A stretch of 39,116 bases of DNA from Acidimicrobiales bacterium (lineage in GTDB: Bacteria; Actinomycetota; Acidimicrobiia; Acidimicrobiales; MedAcidi-G1), in the NCBI GenBank assembly GCA_022452035.1, contig JAKURV010000020.1:1-39116 (forward strand), in the 5' to 3' direction. Below the pieces are notes generated by a model. It was not told the origin of the DNA. It was given only the letters and a program-made list of their open reading frames with translations, and made no database searches. How positions within the stretch are numbered: the first letter of the stretch is position 1; every line of letters starts with the position of its first letter. The translations under genes were made by a program, and so were the position numbers. Positions 1 through 7,985 of this stretch are shown in pieces.

Positions 1-164
1 TCTGCCCGGCGTCGGAGGTCTAAGCCGGGTTCTCGCTGGTGACGAAGATCACAGAACTCATTAGCAGGAACCGGTTCCACATCCACTGCGGGTGTAGTAC
101 GTTCACCCAGCCGGGTCCCGCCACCCGGCCTGCGAGGACCGGGTCCCCGCCACCCACCTCGCCC
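1..164. other. Unassigned 5' edge, palindrome-rich
   Basis: No gene could be assigned. Short open frames run in from the left edge on the plus strand and stop at 21-23, 40-42 and 62-64. Any of these could be the tail of a truncated gene. The stretch contains a perfect 12-bp palindrome (GGAACCGGTTCC, 67-78) and a hairpin with 7-bp arms (110-116 with 123-129). It ends in a strong plus-strand terminator, which suggests that something transcribed rightwards, a protein gene or a structured RNA, ends here. Confidence 0.3.
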
Positions 165-198
165 GCTCGGCGCCCTACAGGGCGCCGAGCGACTTTTT
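165..198 (+). terminator. Intrinsic terminator, plus strand
   Basis: A perfect 11-bp stem (165-175 pairs with 180-190) encloses the loop TACA and is followed by GAC and five T residues (194-198). This is a textbook rho-independent terminator for transcription moving rightwards. The hairpin also lies just beyond the end of the minus-strand gene at 225-491, but that side has no T-run, so any effect there would be weaker. Confidence 0.85.
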
Positions 199-224
199 CG
201 GCTCATGGCGACGGTTTTCCCCGG

Positions 225-491
225 TCAGCGTCCTTCGGTGGCCCTCCGGGAGCGTTCCATCTCTCGGAGCGCTCCCCGGAGGTGCCGCTCCACCTCTAGG
301 AGTGCAGAACGGTCCTCAGCCCGATCGGCGTTCCCCTCTCCGGCCAGGTTCTCCACCCGGTGGACCAAATCAGCTAGCTGGGCGGCTACCGACGACAACT
401 CGGCGGCGTGCTCGGGCTCCATGGCTGAAGTCTGGTCCCGCGGTTGCCGTCGGTCCAGCATGTTGGAAAGCTCTTCCAGTACGACGGGCAC
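225..491 (-). CDS. Small coiled-coil hypothetical protein
   Basis: An 88-residue protein of unknown function, divergent from hisD. From about residue 25 it is a charged, heptad-like helix rich in Ala, Glu, Leu and Arg (for example QLADLVHRVENLAG and LLEVERHLRGALREMERS), so a coiled coil is likely. No domain is recognised. Third codon positions are mostly G or C, as in the real genes. I chose the GTG at 491 because a CACGCT hexamer lies 8 nt before it, like the -10 elements of other genes here, and because VPVVLEELSNM reads like a natural N-terminus. An ATG at 461 is the alternative and would give 78 residues. The frame remains open further upstream across hisD, but that part is a shadow. Existence is moderately sure and function unknown. 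Confidence 0.5.
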   Translation of the reverse strand: MPVVLEELSNMLDRRQPRDQTSAMEPEHAAELSSVAAQLADLVHRVENLAGEGNADRAEDRSALLEVERHLRGALREMERSRRATEGR

Positions 492-498
492 CGGCCGG

Positions 499-504
499 TA
501 GCGT
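499..504 (+). promoter_or_regulatory. -10 element of hisD, leaderless type
   Basis: TAGCGT lies 6 nt before the hisD ATG at 511. At this spacing transcription would begin at the start codon itself. No -35 box is visible 16-18 bp upstream. On the opposite strand the overlapping CACGCT (505-500) is placed 8 nt before the GTG of the divergent small gene, so the site may fire both ways. Confidence 0.5.
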
Positions 505-510
505 GACGGG

Positions 511-1812
511 ATGCTCCGGCGGCTCGACCTGCGTGGCTCGGTCCAGGACGTCCAGTCGGTTCTCCCCCGGCCAGCGATAGCCGGCGAGGGACCGTTGGAC
601 GAGGTCCGGGCCATTCTGGCCGACGTCCGCCAGCGGGGAGACATTGCCCTGCTGGAGATGACCTCCCGTTTCGACGGTGCCGACCTAGAGGCCATCCGCG
701 TCGACCCCGCTGAGGTTGCCGCCGCTCCTGACCGCATCCAGCCCGGAGTCCTGAAGGCATTGGAGGTAGCGGCCGAGGCTGTCCGGCGCCACCACGTCGG
801 CCAGGTGCGACCCGAGCGCCGAACCGAGGAAGAGGGTCTGGTTATCCGCTCCCTGTCCCGCCCTGTGGAGCGGGCGGGCTGCTACGCCCCCGGCGGCCGA
901 GCTGCCTACCCCTCCACCGTCCTGATGACCGCCATACCCGCACGGGTGGCCGGAGTGGACGAGGTCGTCCTCTGCGTTCCTCCCGGAGTTGATGGCCGAA
1001 TCGCCGATGTGACTCTGGCCGCTGCTGCTGTGGCCAAAGTCGATGCCGTGTATGCGGTGGGAGGGGCTCAGGCGGTGGCCGCCATGGCCTATGGGACGGA
1101 AACCGTGCCCGCCGTGGACGTCATTGTCGGGCCGGGCAGCGTGTACGTGGCCCTTGCTAAACGCGAGGTGGCGGGCCATGTTGGTATCCCGTCGGCCTTC
1201 GCCGGCCCGTCGGAGGTGGTGGTGGTGGCTGACGCCTCGGTCCCTGCGCTCTTCGCCGCTGTCGACGTCGTAGTCCAGGCCGAGCACGGCCCGAACGGTC
1301 TGGCCTGGCTGGTTACGTGGGACGAGGCGGTGGCAGAGGCCGTGGAGGCCGAAGTAGTCCGAATGGTGGCCGAGGCTCCCCGCCGGGAGGACATCACGGC
1401 CACGCTGGCTGATGCTGGTTGGAGCGTGCTGGTGGACGGCCCAGATCAGGCGCTGGCCGTAGCCGACGCCATTGCGCCCGAGCACCTGCAACTGATGGTG
1501 GATGGTGCTGAGGCGTTGGCCGAGCGGGTCCGTCATGCCGGCGCGGTCTTCTGTGGTCCGTGGTCCCCAGCGTCGCTCGGCGACTACGTGGCCGGACCCA
1601 GTCACGTCTTGCCTACCGCTGGCACGGCCCGCTTCTCGGGAGCCCTAACAGTGGCTGACTTCACCAAGGAGGTCCACGTGGTGACTGCCGACGAGGGGGC
1701 GCTGCGACGCCTAGCCCCTCACGTCGTCGCCCTGGCCGACGCCGAAGGATTGGACGCCCACGCCCGATCGGTGCGCATCCGGACTGAGGCAGGGGAGGGA
1801 AACGATGGCTAA
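511..1812 (+). CDS. hisD: Histidinol dehydrogenase
   Basis: Catalyses the last two steps of histidine synthesis, the NAD-dependent four-electron oxidation of histidinol to histidine via histidinal. The 433 residues match the family length. Expected residues are present: zinc ligands Q256 and H259 (QAEHG), D358 (GDYVAGPSH) and H417 (DAHARS), and the catalytic pair E324-H325 (PEHLQ). The NAD-binding core has VGGAQAVAAMAYGT and IVGPGSVYVALAK. The N-terminus MLRRLDLRG is typical. There is no ribosome-binding site. A TANNNT hexamer 6 nt upstream suggests a leaderless message. It is the first gene of the his-trp block and overlaps hisC by 8 nt. Confidence 0.97.
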   Translation: MLRRLDLRGSVQDVQSVLPRPAIAGEGPLDEVRAILADVRQRGDIALLEMTSRFDGADLEAIRVDPAEVAAAPDRIQPGVLKALEVAAEAVRRHHVGQVRPERRTEEEGLVIRSLSRPVERAGCYAPGGRAAYPSTVLMTAIPARVAGVDEVVLCVPPGVDGRIADVTLAAAAVAKVDAVYAVGGAQAVAAMAYGTETVPAVDVIVGPGSVYVALAKREVAGHVGIPSAFAGPSEVVVVADASVPALFAAVDVVVQAEHGPNGLAWLVTWDEAVAEAVEAEVVRMVAEAPRREDITATLADAGWSVLVDGPDQALAVADAIAPEHLQLMVDGAEALAERVRHAGAVFCGPWSPASLGDYVAGPSHVLPTAGTARFSGALTVADFTKEVHVVTADEGALRRLAPHVVALADAEGLDAHARSVRIRTEAGEGNDG

Positions 1813-2878
1813 GCGCCCTACCTCCCGGCCTGATGTAGTCGCCCTAGAGGGCTATCACTCACCCCAGATGGACGTCGCGGTCCGTCTTAACACCAACGAG
1901 TCCCCGCTTCCGCCCCCGGCGGAGTTCGCCGACGCGTTGGCCGAGGCGACGCGGGCCATCGGCTGGAACCGCTACCCGGACCGTGGTGCCGGACGGCTTC
2001 GGACTGCCCTAGCCGAACGTTACGGCGTCGGTGCCGACCAGGTGTTCGCCGCCAACGGCTCCAACGAAGTGATCCAGAGCCTCCTCATGGCTTACGGCGG
2101 GTCCGGTCGGTCAGTAGCCGTCTTCGAACCCACCTACGCCATGTACGCGCAGATTGCACGGTTTACCGGCACCCGAGTGGTTCGAGCCCGTCGGGATTCT
2201 GACTTCGCCCTGGCCCCGACCGTTGTGGCCGACCTGCTTGACGCCGAGTGCCCCGACCTAGTGGTCCTCTGCTCGCCAAACAATCCGACGGGAACCCTCG
2301 ACCCGGGGAATCTCGTATCCGAGGTTGTGGAGGCGGCCGGCTCCTACGGTGGCTTGGTGGTGGTGGACGAGGCCTACGGACAGTTCGCTCCGCACAGTGC
2401 CGTGGACCTGCTCGACAACGACCGGAACCTCGTGGTGAGTCGGACCTTCTCCAAGACCTGGGCCATGGCTGGAGCCCGGATCGGGTACCTACTGGCACCG
2501 TCGTGGTGCGTGGCCGAGTTGGAGAAGGTGGCCCTGCCTTACCATCTAGACGCCTTCAAACAGGTTGCCGGGGAGCTAGCGCTGGCCCACGGTCCGGCAA
2601 TGGACCAGCGCATCTCGGTCCTGGTCTCCGAGCGGGAACGGATGTCTACCGCCCTGGAGGCCCTTCCTGTCACTGCCTGGCCGTCGGCAGCCAACTTCAT
2701 CCTCTTTCGTCCCGAGGCCCGCCCCGGCCGGGAGGTCTGGCAGGACCTCGTCAACCGATCGGTGCTGGTCCGGGACTTCACGACCATGGAGGGCGTCGAG
2801 GGATGCCTCCGGGTCACCATCGGAACCAGCGACGAGAATGACCGGTTCCTCAACGCCCTTCGGGAGGCACTGTCATGA
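1805..2878 (+). CDS. hisC: Histidinol-phosphate aminotransferase
   Basis: A PLP-dependent fold-type I aminotransferase that converts imidazole-acetol phosphate and glutamate to histidinol phosphate. It has 357 residues. The PLP lysine is K217 in SRTFSKTWAMAGARIGY. SPNNPTGT (157-164) and VVVDEAYGQF (185-194) are the standard cofactor and substrate motifs, and RLNTNESPLPPP near the N-terminus is typical of HisC. AGGGGAGGGA just before the ATG is one of the clear ribosome-binding sites in the window. The start overlaps hisD by 8 nt, and the stop overlaps the hisB start as ATGA. Aminotransferases with related specificity exist, but the his context makes HisC nearly certain. Confidence 0.96.
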   Translation: MAKRPTSRPDVVALEGYHSPQMDVAVRLNTNESPLPPPAEFADALAEATRAIGWNRYPDRGAGRLRTALAERYGVGADQVFAANGSNEVIQSLLMAYGGSGRSVAVFEPTYAMYAQIARFTGTRVVRARRDSDFALAPTVVADLLDAECPDLVVLCSPNNPTGTLDPGNLVSEVVEAAGSYGGLVVVDEAYGQFAPHSAVDLLDNDRNLVVSRTFSKTWAMAGARIGYLLAPSWCVAELEKVALPYHLDAFKQVAGELALAHGPAMDQRISVLVSERERMSTALEALPVTAWPSAANFILFRPEARPGREVWQDLVNRSVLVRDFTTMEGVEGCLRVTIGTSDENDRFLNALREALS

Positions 2879-3465
2879 CGACTCGATCCGCGACCCGCGA
2901 ACGGTCGACCAACGAGACTTCGATCAGCGTCTCGATCAACCTGGACGGCGGCCCGGTGTCGGCGTCTACAGGGATCCCGTTCTTCGACCACATGCTCGAC
3001 CAGCTGGGACGCCACGGTGGCTTCGGTCTTGACGTGCACTGCACTGGGGACCTAGACATCGACGCCCACCACACCGTGGAGGATGTGGGCATCGCGGTTG
3101 GCGAGGCCTTCGCCGAGGCCCTAGGCGACAAGGCTGGTGTTCGCCGCTTTGCCAACGCTCGGGTGCCGCTCGACGAGGCGCTGGTCGACGTGGCCCTGGA
3201 CCTCTCGGGGCGCCCCTACCTACACCATGAGGTGGACTTCCCAGGCCAGAAGATCCTCGGCGATCCCCCCTTCGACCCCCAGCTGATGGAGGAGTTCTGG
3301 CGGGCCTTCGCGATGGCCGCCCGGATCACCGTGCACCTGACACTGGTTCGGGGGAAGAACACCCACCACATCGTCGAAGCCACCTTCAAGGGGATGGCCC
3401 GCGCCCTCAGCGACGCGGTGCGGATCGATGGCGAGGGAGTGCCTTCGACCAAGGGAAGTTTATGA
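2875..3465 (+). CDS. hisB: Imidazoleglycerol-phosphate dehydratase
   Basis: A manganese enzyme that dehydrates imidazoleglycerol phosphate to imidazole-acetol phosphate. Its 196 residues correspond to the monofunctional dehydratase, with no histidinol-phosphatase domain. The metal-binding repeats are visible: FFDHMLDQLGRHGG (41-54) and DAHHTVEDVGIAVG (63-76) in the first half, and the HHEVDF and HHIVEATFKGMARAL regions in the second. The ATG sits in an ATGA overlap with hisC, and its stop overlaps hisH the same way, so translation is probably coupled. Confidence 0.97.
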   Translation: MTTRSATRERSTNETSISVSINLDGGPVSASTGIPFFDHMLDQLGRHGGFGLDVHCTGDLDIDAHHTVEDVGIAVGEAFAEALGDKAGVRRFANARVPLDEALVDVALDLSGRPYLHHEVDFPGQKILGDPPFDPQLMEEFWRAFAMAARITVHLTLVRGKNTHHIVEATFKGMARALSDAVRIDGEGVPSTKGSL

Positions 3466-4097
3466 GCGGACCGCTGGTCGCTGTCCTGGACTACGGCATT
3501 GGAAACTTGCGGTCGGCCCAGAAAGGCCTCGAACGCGTCGGCGCCGACGCCCGACTGACCGACGACCCGGACCTGGTAGCCAAGGCTGACGGAGTAGTGC
3601 TTCCCGGCGTTGGGGCCTTCGGCCGGTGCGTGGAGGCTCTGGAGGCGACCGGCCTGGCCGAGGTAGCCGCTGATGCCGCACGAGCGGCCACCGATGGTGG
3701 CCGGCCGTTCCTCGGGATTTGTGTCGGCCTCCAGTTGCTCTACGAGGGCAGCGCCGAGGCCCCTAACCACCGGGGCTTTGGCGTACTGGACGGACAGGTC
3801 GGCCTCCTGGTCGGAGACGTAAAGCGCCCCCAGATGCAGTGGAACCGATTGGACCGCATCGGTGATCACCCTCTGTTGGCGGGCCTTGTCGAGGATCCGT
3901 GGGCCTACTTCGTGCACAGCTACGCAGCACCCGTGGGTCCGGACACCGTAGCGACCTGCTGTTACGGCTCCGATGTGTGCGCTGCAGTGGCCTGCGACAA
4001 CCTGTGGGCCTGCCAGTTCCACCCGGAAAAGTCCGGCGGAGTGGGCCTCCAGGTATTGGCCAACTTCGTGGGGTCCCTTGCCGGGGTCTCCGCGTGA
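3462..4097 (+). CDS. hisH: Imidazole glycerol phosphate synthase, glutaminase subunit
   Basis: A class I glutamine amidotransferase of 211 residues that supplies ammonia to HisF. The triad is complete: C87 in FLGICVGLQLLYEGS, and H187 and E189 in CQFHPEKSGG. The N-terminus (LDYGIGNLRSAQKGLERVG) and the oxyanion region PGVGAF (49-54) are typical of HisH. The partner hisF lies one gene downstream, after hisA. The start overlaps hisB as ATGA and the stop overlaps the hisA GTG as GTGA. Confidence 0.97.
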   Translation: MSGPLVAVLDYGIGNLRSAQKGLERVGADARLTDDPDLVAKADGVVLPGVGAFGRCVEALEATGLAEVAADAARAATDGGRPFLGICVGLQLLYEGSAEAPNHRGFGVLDGQVGLLVGDVKRPQMQWNRLDRIGDHPLLAGLVEDPWAYFVHSYAAPVGPDTVATCCYGSDVCAAVACDNLWACQFHPEKSGGVGLQVLANFVGSLAGVSA

Positions 4098-4834
4098 CGA
4101 CGGCCCCCGCGCTCTTTCCCGCCATCGACATCCTGGGCGGCCGGTGCGTCCGGCTATTCCAGGGCGACTACGAGCAGGAGACGGTATACGGCAACAACCC
4201 GGCGGCCCAGGCGCGGGCCTTCCAGGACGCCGGAGCCACCTGGGTACACGTCGTGGATCTGGACGCGGCGCGGACCGGTGATCCAGTGAACCGCCAGGTG
4301 GTGGCCGAGGTGGCCGCCGCCCTGGACGTCCCGGTCCAGGCGGGAGGCGGTGTGCGCACCCTGGACGACGCACGGATCCTGTTCGACGCCGGGGTATCCC
4401 GGGTGGTGATGGGTACGGCGGCCATCGAGGATCCGGAGCTGGTGGACCAGGTGGCCGACCTGGGCAGGGTGGCGGTCGGGCTGGACATCCGGGGCGAAGA
4501 GGTGGCCGTCCGCGGGTGGACGGAGGGAAGCGGACTACTCCTGACCGACGCCTTTGAACTGTTCTCGAGCCGATGGACTGACGCCTTCGTCATCACCCAG
4601 ATCGAGCGGGACGGCACCCTGCAAGGCCCCGATCTAGAAGGGCTGACAGCGGCCCTGGCGACCACTGAGATCGACGTGGTGGCCTCGGGTGGTGTGGGTC
4701 GCCCATCAGACCTAAAGGACCTTGCGGACCTGGCGGTAGCCGGCCGACGGTTGGCCGGGGTCATTCTCGGTCGGGCCTTGTATGAGGGCACGGTCGACCT
4801 GGCGACCGCTATTCAGACCTTGAGGGACTGCTGA
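4094..4834 (+). CDS. hisA: ProFAR isomerase (phosphoribosyl isomerase)
   Basis: A TIM-barrel isomerase that opens the ribose of ProFAR to give PRFAR. It has 246 residues from a GTG start that overlaps the hisH stop (GTGA). The frame stays open further upstream inside hisH, but the family N-terminus [17 protein letters not shown] begins here. General acid/base aspartates are in AIDILGG (D12) and VGLDIRGE. Phosphate loops are QAGGGVRT and [15 protein letters not shown] is the ordinary HisA form, while dual-function actinobacterial PriA usually has a serine there (ELSGGIR). A separate trpF lies 5 kb downstream, so a dedicated HisA role is likely. The motif usually read as TDISRDGTL is TQIERDGTL here. 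Confidence 0.93.
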   Translation: MTTAPALFPAIDILGGRCVRLFQGDYEQETVYGNNPAAQARAFQDAGATWVHVVDLDAARTGDPVNRQVVAEVAAALDVPVQAGGGVRTLDDARILFDAGVSRVVMGTAAIEDPELVDQVADLGRVAVGLDIRGEEVAVRGWTEGSGLLLTDAFELFSSRWTDAFVITQIERDGTLQGPDLEGLTAALATTEIDVVASGGVGRPSDLKDLADLAVAGRRLAGVILGRALYEGTVDLATAIQTLRDC

Positions 4835-5607
4835 TGCAGACCGTCCGGGTGGTTCCGTGCCTCGACGTGGATGCTGGCCGTGTGGTCAAGGGCGTGAACT
4901 TCGTCGGCATGCGCGACGCAGGTGACCCAGTTGAGTTGGCCGCCCGGTACGACCTGGAAGGTGCCGACGAACTGGTCTTCCTCGATATCACTGCCTCCTC
5001 CGACTTCCGGGACACCACGGTTGACATGGTCCGGCGAACGGCCGAAGAGGTGTTCATCCCGTTCACCGTGGGAGGCGGCATCCGTTCGGTTGAGGACGCC
5101 CGAGTGATTCTGCGAGCTGGAGCCGACAAGGTGTCGATCAACACGGCAGCCGTGGACCGGCCGGACCTGGTGGCTGAACTGGCCGCTGAGTTCGGGAGCC
5201 AGTGCGTGGTGGTTGCCGTAGATGCCCGGCGGAGCGACGGCGTTAATAGCGGGTTCGAGGTCTTCACCCACGGGGGCCGCACGGCCACCGGGTGGGATGC
5301 CGTGGCCTGGGTGGACGAGGTGGTGGGCCGGAAGGCCGGGGAGGTGCTGTGCACCTCCATGGATCAGGACGGGACCCGTGACGGCTTTGACGTAGAGATG
5401 CTGCGGGCCGTGGGCGCCGTCTGCCCAGTCCCGTTGATCGCCAGCGGTGGGGTAGGGAGCCTCGATCACCTGGTTGAGGGGGTCACCGAAGGGGGAGCCG
5501 ACGCTGTTCTGGCCGCATCAATCTTCCATTTCGGGGAACACAGCGTGGCCGAGGCCAAGGAATACCTGGCGGCTGCCGGTGTGACCGTGCGGCCCCCGGG
5601 GGCCTGA
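4834..5607 (+). CDS. hisF: Imidazole glycerol phosphate synthase, cyclase subunit
   Basis: A TIM-barrel cyclase of 257 residues. With HisH it turns PRFAR and ammonia into imidazoleglycerol phosphate and AICAR. The catalytic aspartates D11 (PCLDVDAG) and D130 (VVAVDARR) fall at the standard positions. Phosphate-binding loops are FTVGGGIRS and IASGGVGS. The ATG shares one base with the hisA stop (TGATG). A perfect 14-bp palindrome (GGCCCCCGGGGGCC, 5591-5604) ends exactly before its stop codon. It could form a small hairpin, but no T-run follows. Confidence 0.98.
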   Translation: MQTVRVVPCLDVDAGRVVKGVNFVGMRDAGDPVELAARYDLEGADELVFLDITASSDFRDTTVDMVRRTAEEVFIPFTVGGGIRSVEDARVILRAGADKVSINTAAVDRPDLVAELAAEFGSQCVVVAVDARRSDGVNSGFEVFTHGGRTATGWDAVAWVDEVVGRKAGEVLCTSMDQDGTRDGFDVEMLRAVGAVCPVPLIASGGVGSLDHLVEGVTEGGADAVLAASIFHFGEHSVAEAKEYLAAAGVTVRPPGA

Positions 5608-5630
5608 GAGGTCCGGCCGGTCACCGATCC

Positions 5631-6029
5631 ATGGCCGATACCGTTGCGCCGGTGAACGACAGGTCGACCACGACCCCTTTGAGCCGCAACCCGGTCCCCG
5701 GGCCCTCGGATGACGAGGGTCTCCCCATCAAGATGCTGAACGACCGAATCCTGGTCTGTTCCGACACTGAGGATGGCGAGCGGCGGTCCACCGGCGGGAT
5801 CCTGATACCGGCCACTGCCCAGGTGGGCAAGCGCCTGGCTTGGGCACAAGTGGTGGCCGCCGGACCGAACGTGCGGACCATGGAGGTTGGCGACCAGGTC
5901 CTGTTCAACCCCGAGGACCGGTACGAGGTCGAGGTCCGCGGCCATGATTACGTCATCCTCCGGGAACGGGACGTCCACGCCGTGGCCGCCCAGCGTCTGG
6001 AGGAGGGCAGCACCGGCCTCTACCTCTGA
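5631..6029 (+). CDS. GroES-like co-chaperonin domain protein in the his operon
   Basis: A 132-residue protein whose C-terminal ~95 residues form a Cpn10/GroES fold. [11 protein letters not shown] starts the domain, [11 protein letters not shown] occupies the mobile-loop position (GGIxLP in GroES), and [19 protein letters not shown] and [15 protein letters not shown] match the later strands. A hydrophilic N-terminal extension of about 36 residues is not part of normal GroES (~97 residues). There is no groEL nearby, so this is not the standard groESL operon. It sits 23 nt after hisF and 53 nt before hisI. No clear ribosome-binding site precedes the ATG, and an internal start at the MLNDR methionine is possible. 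Whether it serves a GroEL or has another job cannot be told from sequence. Confidence 0.85.
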   Translation: MADTVAPVNDRSTTTPLSRNPVPGPSDDEGLPIKMLNDRILVCSDTEDGERRSTGGILIPATAQVGKRLAWAQVVAAGPNVRTMEVGDQVLFNPEDRYEVEVRGHDYVILRERDVHAVAAQRLEEGSTGLYL

Positions 6030-6069
6030 GGCCGCCCGAATACAGGCCCGACCGGCGGACAGGCGACCG

Positions 6070-6075
6070 TAGGCT
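6070..6075 (+). promoter_or_regulatory. -10 element of hisI, leaderless type
   Basis: TAGGCT lies 7 nt before the hisI ATG, with no ribosome-binding site in between. This suggests an internal promoter giving a leaderless hisI-trpE message. No clear -35 box is seen. Confidence 0.5.
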
Positions 6076-6082
6076 GGGTGGC

Positions 6083-6463
6083 ATGGCCGACGCCTCCGCC
6101 CCCGTCTCGATTCCGCTTCCTGCCACCGAGGAGCAGCTCGGACAGGTCACCTTCAACGACGACGGTCTCGTACCGGCCATCATCCAGGAGGAGCACACGG
6201 GCCGGATTCTGATGATGGCGTGGATGAACGACGCCTCCCTCCGTGAGACTATGGCCACCGGCCGAACCTGGTTCTGGAGCCGGAGTCGCCAGGAGTACTG
6301 GTGTAAGGGGGAGACCTCGGGGGACCGGCAATACGTTCGGGAGGCCTACTACGACTGCGACGGCGACACGCTCCTGTTCGTAGTCGAGCAGGAAGGGCGG
6401 GGAGCCTGCCACACCGGCGAATACAGCTGCTTCTTCCGGGCCTTCGGACTAGACGACGGCTGA
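6083..6463 (+). CDS. hisI: Phosphoribosyl-AMP cyclohydrolase
   Basis: A zinc and magnesium enzyme that opens the adenine ring of PR-AMP, the third step of histidine synthesis. Its 126 residues make it the stand-alone cyclohydrolase without a fused HisE domain. Magnesium aspartates D91, D93 and D95 (DCDGD) and zinc cysteines C92, C109 and C116 ([12 protein letters not shown]) are present. [20 protein letters not shown] is the family core. It is probably transcribed from its own leaderless promoter as well as by read-through. trpE begins 4 nt after its stop, linking the his and trp genes. Confidence 0.97.
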   Translation: MADASAPVSIPLPATEEQLGQVTFNDDGLVPAIIQEEHTGRILMMAWMNDASLRETMATGRTWFWSRSRQEYWCKGETSGDRQYVREAYYDCDGDTLLFVVEQEGRGACHTGEYSCFFRAFGLDDG

Positions 6464-6467
6464 CCTG

Positions 6468-7985
6468 ATGGTCGCTCCCCACCGCGAGGAGTTCCGGGAG
6501 TTGGCCCGCGGGCATGCCGTAGTGCCGGTCTGGCGGGAACTACTGGCCGACCTGACGACGCCGGTCTCATTGTTTGCCCGCTGTGTGGGCGACGGCGAGG
6601 GCTTCCTGCTGGAGAGTGTGGACCGTGGGGAGACCTGGGGACGTTGGTCGTTCATCGGTCGGAATCCGTCTACCACCCTGACCTCGACAGGGGGTGCGTT
6701 GCAGGTAGACGGCGACCTGCCCGACAGCGTCCGGACCGACAATGGACTCTTGGTGGCTCTGGAGGACCTCCTGGCCCGCTTCCGGTCGCCGGACATCGAA
6801 GGACTGCCCCCGCTCCACGGTGGGCTCATTGGCTACTTGGGCTACGACGTCGTCCGCGAGGTTGAGCACCTCCCGAACGTGCCCAACGACGACCGGGGCC
6901 TTCCCGACGGGATCATGTCGGTCATCGGCGAGTTGGTGGCCATCGACCATTGGCGCCAGCGGGCCGTGCTCCTGGTCAACGTGGTCGTCCCCGAGGGAGC
7001 CGATGACGCTGCCCTGGATGCCGCCTATGACTCCGCCGTGGACCGCCTAGAAACGTTGGCCGCCGACGGCGCCCGGCCCCTTAACGAGCCCCTCATGCTC
7101 CCCCCGCACCCCGATGAGGAGCCGCCCGAGGTCACCTCCACGATGGGAGCGGAAACCTACGAGCTGGCCGTGGAGGCGGCACGGGAGCACATCTTCGCTG
7201 GCGACATCTTCCAAGTCGTGCTTTCACAGCGGTTCGACGTGGAGCTGGACGCTGAGCCGTTCGACGTCTACCGGGTGCTCCGCCAGGTCAACCCCAGCCC
7301 GTACATGTACTTCCTCCGCTACGAGAACCTTTCGGTGGTCGGGGCCTCGCCAGAGCCGATGGTGCAGCTGTTGGACGGGCGGGTGGTCTCTCGTCCTATC
7401 GCTGGGACCCGACGCCGAGGACGAACCGAGGCCGACGACCGGCGTATGGCCGCCGAGCTGGCCGAGGATCCCAAGGAGCTGGCCGAGCACGTGATGCTGG
7501 TCGATCTGGCCCGTAACGACGTGGGACGCGTAGTGGCCTTTGGTACCGAGGAGGTTGAGGAGATGATGACGCTGGAGCGCTACAGCCACGTCATGCACCT
7601 CACCAGCCAGGTGGCCGGCGACCTGGCCGAGGGTCGGACGCCAATCGACGTGCTCCGTGCCACTTTGCCCGCCGGAACGGTCTCTGGTGCCCCCAAGGTC
7701 CGGGCTATGGAGATCATCGACGCGTTGGAGCCGGTCAAGCGAGGTCCGTATGCCGGGGTGGTGGGCTACTTCGACTTCTCCGGCAACATCGACACGGCCA
7801 TTGCCATCCGCACCATGCTGGTGGCCGACGGTATCGCCTCAGTCCAGGCAGGAGCAGGGATCGTGGCCGACAGTATCCCGAAGCTGGAACACTTGGAGTG
7901 TCAGAACAAGGCCCGAGCCCTCCTTTTGACCATTCCAGCGGCACGACGGATGACGGCGGCCCGCCGGATGGCCTCCAGTGATTGA
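6468..7985 (+). CDS. trpE: Anthranilate synthase component I
   Basis: Converts chorismate and glutamine (or ammonia) to anthranilate, the first committed step of tryptophan synthesis. It has 505 residues. The N-terminal domain holds LLESVDRGETWGRWSFIG. LLES is the allosteric tryptophan-binding motif, so feedback inhibition is likely. The catalytic domain shows NPSPYMYFLRYE, RPIAGTRRRG, DLARNDVGRV, PAGTVSGAPKVRAMEII and GAGIVADS. The amidotransferase partner trpG and trpD are not in this window. hisI ends 4 nt before the start, and the stop overlaps the next gene by 8 nt. Aminodeoxychorismate synthase (PabB) is the main alternative, but the LLES motif and the trp context favour TrpE. Confidence 0.95.
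   Translation: MVAPHREEFRELARGHAVVPVWRELLADLTTPVSLFARCVGDGEGFLLESVDRGETWGRWSFIGRNPSTTLTSTGGALQVDGDLPDSVRTDNGLLVALEDLLARFRSPDIEGLPPLHGGLIGYLGYDVVREVEHLPNVPNDDRGLPDGIMSVIGELVAIDHWRQRAVLLVNVVVPEGADDAALDAAYDSAVDRLETLAADGARPLNEPLMLPPHPDEEPPEVTSTMGAETYELAVEAAREHIFAGDIFQVVLSQRFDVELDAEPFDVYRVLRQVNPSPYMYFLRYENLSVVGASPEPMVQLLDGRVVSRPIAGTRRRGRTEADDRRMAAELAEDPKELAEHVMLVDLARNDVGRVVAFGTEEVEEMMTLERYSHVMHLTSQVAGDLAEGRTPIDVLRATLPAGTVSGAPKVRAMEIIDALEPVKRGPYAGVVGYFDFSGNIDTAIAIRTMLVADGIASVQAGAGIVADSIPKLEHLECQNKARALLLTIPAARRMTAARRMASSD

Noticed and set aside
10-24. Minus-strand AGAACCCGGCTTA resembles the conserved 3' end of RNase P RNA
   Set aside because: The other universal RNase P blocks, including the 5' GAGGAAAGTCCGGGCTCC type, are not found within the next 450 bases on that strand. 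A single 13-base match is not enough.
20-205. Minus-strand frame ending at 20 with a hydrophobic C-terminal stretch
   Set aside because: No good start codon or family match. It runs through the plus-strand terminator hairpin, so chance in GC-rich DNA is more likely.
5591-5604. GGCCCCCGGGGGCC as a terminator after hisF
   Set aside because: It has no proper loop and no T-run, and it lies inside the hisF coding sequence. The following genes look co-directional and close.
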